The notes under the pieces: model-generated
Database searches by the model: none
What the model saw: only the letters and a program-made list of their open reading frames with translations
Told to the model about the DNA's origin: nothing
Assembly (NCBI RefSeq): GCF_000622225.1
Contig: NZ_JHWD01000007.1
Coordinates: 1-64,000, forward strand
Direction of reading: 5' to 3'
DNA from: Roseomonas mucosa ATCC BAA-692
GTDB lineage: Bacteria > Pseudomonadota > Alphaproteobacteria > Acetobacterales > Acetobacteraceae
Length of the DNA stretch: 64,000 bases
Shown here: in pieces, positions 60,662 to 64,000 of the stretch
Layout: the number at the start of each line of letters is the position of its first letter
Position numbering within the stretch: the stretch's first letter is position 1
Translations under genes and position numbers: made by a program

Positions 60662-60859
60662 GCTGCCGGGGGGCCAGCGGACCGGCGCCGTCCCGCGCCC
60701 CGGCTTGCACGCGATGGCAGCATGGGCGCAAGAGCAGCCTCAAGGGAAGTCCCGGGCTTCCGGGGTTCCGGCTTCAAGGCCTGATTCAGGTTGATGGCCC
60801 CCGTGGCCGGGATGGACCGTGTGACGATGCGGCAGTTTCCGCCATTACATGATATTTTG

Positions 60860-60874
60860 TTAATCTTGCCGTAA
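60860..60874 (+). promoter_or_regulatory. CtrA-like box upstream of mrp
   Basis: TTAA-N7-GTAA (TTAATCTTGCCGTAA) lies 26 bp before the mrp ATG. The alphaproteobacterial CtrA consensus is TTAA-N7-TTAAC, so this has one mismatch in the second half-site. It sits where it could overlap the promoter. Chance occurrence in an AT-rich patch is possible. Confidence 0.35.
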
Positions 60875-60900
60875 TTTGGAAAAGGTCAAGGGGACGAGGC

Positions 60901-62001
60901 ATGGAAAGCGCGCTGACCGATGCGATCCGCGCGGCGCTCACCGAGGTCCGGGACCCGCAGACGGGACTGGATGTGGTCTCGGCGGGCTGGGTGCAGGGCC
61001 TGGTGGCCCGAGACGGGCTGGTGCAGTTCGCGCTGGAAGTGCCGCGCGAGCGCGCCCGCGCGCTGGAGCCGGTGCGTGCCGCGGCGGAACGCGCCGTGGC
61101 CGCCGTGCCGGGCGTGCTGTCGGCGACCTGCGTGCTGACCGCCCATCGCGCGGCGCCCCCGGCGGATGCGCCCCGGGCCGTACGCCCGCCGCCGGGCCAG
61201 GACAGGATGCTGCTGCCGGAGATCGGCGCCATTGTCGCCGTGGCCTCGGGCAAGGGCGGCGTCGGCAAGTCCACCACCGCCGTCAACCTCGCGGTCGCGC
61301 TGGCGGCGCAGGGGTTGCAGGTCGGACTGCTGGACGCGGACATCTACGGCCCTTCCCTGCCGCAGATGCTGGGCACGAAGCAGCGGCCGCGCAGCGCCGG
61401 GCAGCGGATCGAGCCGCTTTCCCGCTGGGGGCTGAAGGCCATGTCCATCGGCTTCCTGGTGGATGAGGAGACGGCGATGATCTGGCGCGGCCCGATGGTG
61501 ATGGGCGCGCTGGAGCAGATGCTTTCCCAGGTCGAATGGGGCGCGCTGGACGTGCTGGTGGTGGACATGCCTCCCGGCACGGGCGACGCGCAGCTCACCA
61601 TGAGCCAGCGCGTGCCGCTGAGGGGCGCGGTGATCGTGTCCACGCCCCAGGACGTGGCGCTGATCGACGCGCGGCGCGGCGTGCGGATGTTCGAGAAGGT
61701 CAATGTCCCGGTGCTCGGGCTGATCGAGAACATGTCCTATTTCTGCTGCCCCAACTGCAACCACCGCACCGAGATCTTCGGCCATGGCGGGGCCCGGGCG
61801 GAGGCGGAGAAGCTGGGCGTGGAGTTCCTGGGCGAGCTGCCGCTGCGGCTGGCGATCCGCGAGACCGCCGATGCCGGGACGCCGATCGTCCTGGCCCAGC
61901 CGGAGAGCGAGGAGGCCACCCTCTACCGCGCCATCGCGGCGCGGGTCTGGGAGAAGGCCGGCACCGTCGCCCCCGCGGCCCCCCGGATCACCATGGACTA
62001 G
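60901..62001 (+). CDS. apbC: Mrp/ApbC-type Fe-S cluster carrier ATPase
   Basis: The 366-aa P-loop scaffold/carrier of Fe-S clusters starts with an MIP18-type domain (about 1-90). The ATPase follows with the deviant Walker A VASGKGGVGKSTTAVNLAVALA, DADIYGPSLPQMLG, and VDMPPGTGDAQLTMSQRVPLRGAVIVSTPQDVALIDARRGVRMF. The CxxC that holds the bridging cluster is in YFCCPNCNHRTEIFGHGG. Length and order match alphaproteobacterial Mrp. ATG 60901 follows AAGGGGACGAGGC. Confidence 0.95.
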   Translation: MESALTDAIRAALTEVRDPQTGLDVVSAGWVQGLVARDGLVQFALEVPRERARALEPVRAAAERAVAAVPGVLSATCVLTAHRAAPPADAPRAVRPPPGQDRMLLPEIGAIVAVASGKGGVGKSTTAVNLAVALAAQGLQVGLLDADIYGPSLPQMLGTKQRPRSAGQRIEPLSRWGLKAMSIGFLVDEETAMIWRGPMVMGALEQMLSQVEWGALDVLVVDMPPGTGDAQLTMSQRVPLRGAVIVSTPQDVALIDARRGVRMFEKVNVPVLGLIENMSYFCCPNCNHRTEIFGHGGARAEAEKLGVEFLGELPLRLAIRETADAGTPIVLAQPESEEATLYRAIAARVWEKAGTVAPAAPRITMD

Positions 62002-62162
62002 GAGCCGGGAACCGGCTTCCCCCGCGGGGCGGGCCGCCAGCCGCCTCGCCCCGGCCGTGGTGCGGCCGCGCCCGGCCCGCGCGGGATGGGCAGCGGCGCC
62101 GTGGCTTGGCAGATTGCAGAGGATGCGGCCCGGCCAGGGTCGCCACACCGGAGGAACCGCCC

Positions 62163-62834
62163 TTGATCCCCCATGTTTCCCGGCCGCGGCATGGCGGTCG
62201 CCGCCTGGCGCTGCCGATGCCGGCCGTCCCTGCCCTACTCGTCCCCGCTCTGCTCGGCGCGGCCCTGCTCGCCCTGTCCCCGGCGGCCAGGGCGGACGAT
62301 ACCTCGGAGGCCCTGGAGCGGGCCCGGAAGCTCTACGGCTCGGGCGACCTGAAGGGCGCCGCGAAGGAGCTGTCCTTTGCCGCCCGCGACATCGACCTGA
62401 AGCGCCGCACCCGCTACGCCAAGCTCTTCCCGCCCGCGCCCAGGGGCTGGACCCTGGAGGAGATGGAGAAGGAGGAGGAAGGCAGCGCCCTGGCCACCCA
62501 GATGCTCGGCGGCGGCGTCATGGTGGAGCGGACCTATAGCCGCGCCTCCGACGATGCGGAGATCAAGGCGCAGGTGATGGTGGACTCGCCGCTGGTGCAG
62601 TCCCTGGCCAGCGTGGCCAACAACCCGATGATGATGCGCCCCGGCGACAAGCGCGTCCGCCTGGGCGAGGAGAACGCCATCCTGCACTACGAGGCGGACA
62701 ACAAGTCGGGCGAGGTTTCGCTGGTCGGCGGCAACCTCATGATCAAGCTGGAAGGCAGCGGGATCGAGGACCCCAAGGTCATGACCGACCTGCTCGGCGC
62801 CTTCGACCTGAAGAAGCTCCGCGACGGCGGCTGA
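62163..62834 (+). CDS. Secreted protein of unknown function (223-aa precursor)
   Basis: The 223-aa product has a long signal region with basic n-part (MIPHVSRPRHGGRR), core ALPMPAVPALLVPALLGAALLALSPAARA, and a mature part of about 178 aa with DDTSEALERARKLYGSGDLKGAAKELSFAARDIDLKRRTRYAKLFPPAPRGWTLEE. It then has a beta-rich half (GGGVMVERTYSRASDDAEIKAQVMVDSPLVQSLASV). I do not recognise the family. The start TTG 62163 is set by a perfect GGAGGAA (62150-62156) 6 nt upstream; the next ATG at 62217 would remove the basic region. It follows mrp by 161 bp. Confidence 0.78.
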   Translation: MIPHVSRPRHGGRRLALPMPAVPALLVPALLGAALLALSPAARADDTSEALERARKLYGSGDLKGAAKELSFAARDIDLKRRTRYAKLFPPAPRGWTLEEMEKEEEGSALATQMLGGGVMVERTYSRASDDAEIKAQVMVDSPLVQSLASVANNPMMMRPGDKRVRLGEENAILHYEADNKSGEVSLVGGNLMIKLEGSGIEDPKVMTDLLGAFDLKKLRDGG

Positions 62835-62838
62835 AGCC

Positions 62839-63168
62839 TCAGCGGGCGGTGGCGCGCCCCAGGGCGAAGCCGGCGGCGAGGCAGCCGAGCATGATGGCAC
62901 CGAGTTCCCCGAACAGCGCCTGCATCACCGGCAGGCCGACAAAGAGCGCCAGCAGGATCAGGATGATGGACAGCGGCCTGCGCCACCAGGGCAGGCCGGG
63001 GCGGCCCTGAAGCGCGGCGCGCAGCCGGGCGCCCTTGCCGTTGCCGGTCCGGCGCGGCCCCTTGCCGGGGGCGCGGGGGCCAGCCTTGCCGCCCGGCGGA
63101 CGGGGGGCCGTGCCGGCGGAACCCGGCTTCCCGGCAGGGCCGGGGCGCTTGGCCGCCGTGCCGCTCAT
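62839..63168 (-). CDS. Small basic membrane protein (109 aa)
   Basis: The 109-aa protein has a Pro/Gly/Lys/Arg-rich N-terminal half ([34 protein letters not shown]) and two C-terminal hydrophobic helices ([23 protein letters not shown] and [20 protein letters not shown]). Start ATG 63168 overlaps the thyX stop by 4 nt, so it is translationally coupled to thyX. No family is recognised. It is convergent with the secreted-protein gene, only 4 bp between the stops. Confidence 0.72.
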   Translation of the reverse strand: MSGTAAKRPGPAGKPGSAGTAPRPPGGKAGPRAPGKGPRRTGNGKGARLRAALQGRPGLPWWRRPLSIILILLALFVGLPVMQALFGELGAIMLGCLAAGFALGRATAR

Positions 63169-64000
63169 GCGCGGCCGAGCACCGCCATCAGCTCCCGCCA
63201 TTCGCGCTTGCTGAGACCGGCCGCCTCGGCCGTGGGCTCCTGTCCGTCCAGCATGGCGCGCACCACCTCCAGCATCCGCGACGACAGCGTCACCGCGCCC
63301 AGGCGGTAGTCGCGGAAGGCCTCGGCGCAGAGCGGCACCCAGGCCTCCACCGCGCGCAGGATGGCCTCGGCATAGACGCGGATCTCGTACTGCGCATGGG
63401 CATCGGCGCGCAGCGAGAGGAAGTGGAACAGGTTGTGGAGATCCGCCTTCCAGTACCACTGCGTGTAGGCGTTCAGCGTCAGGTTCATCCGCGCCAGCTC
63501 GCGCGTCAGCCCCTGGCGGGCGGGATCGAGCACCTGCCCGTCCTCGCCCTCGTTCAGCATCTCGATGTAGTGGTCGTAGTTCCGCCCGGCATCCTCGCGC
63601 AACAGGGCGAGGACGCGCTCCGCCTCCTCCCCGCCCAGGATGTCTCCCCTGCCCTGGCGGTTGCTGGCGGACTGGGCGGCCAGGGCGCCGCGCTCGGGGA
63701 TGTAGAACTCCCGGTCCAGCACCGAGTAGCGGGCGGAATACTCGTTCACATTGGCCATGCGGTGCCGGATCCACTGCCGGGCGACGAAGATCGGCAGCTT
63801 CACATGCAGCTTGATCTCGCACATCTCGAAGGGCGTGGAGTGCCGGTGCCGCATCAGGTAGCGGATCAGCCCCCGGTCCTCGTTCGCCGCGCGCGTGCCG
63901 CGACCATAGGAGACGCGGGCGGCCTGCACCACCGCCGCGTCGTCGCCCATGTAGTCCACCACCCGGACGAAGCCGTGGTCCAGCACCGGCAGCGCCTCGA
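63165..64000 (-). CDS. thyX: Flavin-dependent thymidylate synthase (5' end beyond window)
   Basis: ThyX makes dTMP from dUMP using FAD and methylenetetrahydrofolate, without a folate-oxidising step. The visible 278 residues include the signature [14 protein letters not shown] (the RHRxxSxNExSxRY class; the central Ser position is Asn here with Glu-Tyr-Ser following), [30 protein letters not shown] and [25 protein letters not shown]. In-frame codons ...[18 protein letters not shown] continue to base 64000, so the true start is outside; a GTG at 63986 is not the likely start. It is coupled to the following small membrane protein gene. Confidence 0.95.
   Translation of the reverse strand, partial: EALPVLDHGFVRVVDYMGDDAAVVQAARVSYGRGTRAANEDRGLIRYLMRHRHSTPFEMCEIKLHVKLPIFVARQWIRHRMANVNEYSARYSVLDREFYIPERGALAAQSASNRQGRGDILGGEEAERVLALLREDAGRNYDHYIEMLNEGEDGQVLDPARQGLTRELARMNLTLNAYTQWYWKADLHNLFHFLSLRADAHAQYEIRVYAEAILRAVEAWVPLCAEAFRDYRLGAVTLSSRMLEVVRAMLDGQEPTAEAAGLSKREWRELMAVLGRA

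Larger units (their letters stand above)
60463..60900. other. 438-bp intergenic region between hflK and mrp
   Basis: I find no credible gene here; the open frames are antisense-type shadows. The region holds a bulged hairpin (60606-60661), a GC-rich stretch, and near the mrp end an AT-rich block (60840-60885) with a CtrA-like site. It must contain promoters for both hflK and mrp. Confidence 0.6.

Noticed and set aside
1-64000. CRISPR arrays, prophage, plasmid origin or rRNA
   Set aside because: No spaced direct-repeat array, no phage structural or integrase genes (xerD is the housekeeping type), no rep genes and no rRNA-like sequence were seen.

Overview
The window is about 70% GC and reads as chromosomal DNA of an alphaproteobacterium, most likely an Acetobacteraceae/Roseomonas-like organism. 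This placement is inferred from the gene neighbourhoods (accA/xerD divergent from aroK-aroB; bolA, J-domain gene, cobS, cobT, phytase-like gene, rpmB), the aerobic cobaltochelatase subunits CobS/CobT, BluB, CoQ-type UbiE, an Atm1-type ABC exporter and ThyX. Coding density is high, with many 1-4 nt stop/start overlaps and few gaps above 250 bp. I see no CRISPR array, rRNA or prophage.

Layout. 1-457: right end of an IS21-family element (istB plus terminal repeats) that runs into the 3' end of a glycosyltransferase gene; a TPR-glycosyltransferase gene lies upstream of it (minus strand). 3.9-10.7 kb: accA, a PAP2 phosphatase, xerD and a 48-aa membrane microprotein, divergent from a fused shikimate kinase-dehydroquinate synthase; then a DUF2889 gene and an acyltransferase-3 gene. 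11-21 kb: bolA, J-domain protein, cobS, cobT, phytase-like lipoprotein, a degenerate histidine-kinase-like protein, rpmB, an Atm1-type ABC exporter, a Nudix hydrolase and an SDR. 21-28 kb: a LuxR-type regulator, a large unrecognised protein, and a compact minus-strand run encoding a ThiF/MoeB-like E1 enzyme, a DsrE protein, a secreted SH3 protein and a three-gene split nitrile hydratase/thiocyanate hydrolase. 28-37 kb: coaBC-dut, an MFS exporter, ubiE, mutM, an OBAP/DUF1264 gene, an ACS-type MFS transporter and a GNAT gene. 37-44 kb: glmU-glmS-abrB-bluB on the minus strand, gph, a DUF3108 gene containing a 22-bp perfect hairpin, and tRNA-Val(CAC). 44-54 kb: small secreted proteins, an isochorismatase-family hydrolase, nadE, an EF-hand protein, an M20 peptidase and a 964-aa DUF4214/Calx-beta surface-type protein. 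54-64 kb: an SCO protein, serA, a DegP/DegQ protease, hflK-hflC, the Mrp/ApbC Fe-S carrier, two small envelope proteins and the 3' part of thyX.

Most of the window is housekeeping: envelope precursors (glmU/glmS), aromatic amino acids (aroKB), CoA and dUTP metabolism, NAD, serine, folate-independent thymidylate synthesis and B12 (cobS, cobT, bluB). The most distinctive region is 24.8-28.2 kb. There the cobalt-type CTLCSC metal centre is followed by Tyr-Pro-Arg, and the beta subunit is split into two genes in the order known for thiocyanate hydrolase (B-A-C). The genes are coupled to an SH3 protein and sit beside sulfur-handling families. Other oddities are an IS21-derived C-terminus on a glycosyltransferase, a CoaC domain with Glu where the catalytic Cys158 should be, a kinase-like protein without the phosphoacceptor His and N-box Asn residues, and several long perfect hairpins.
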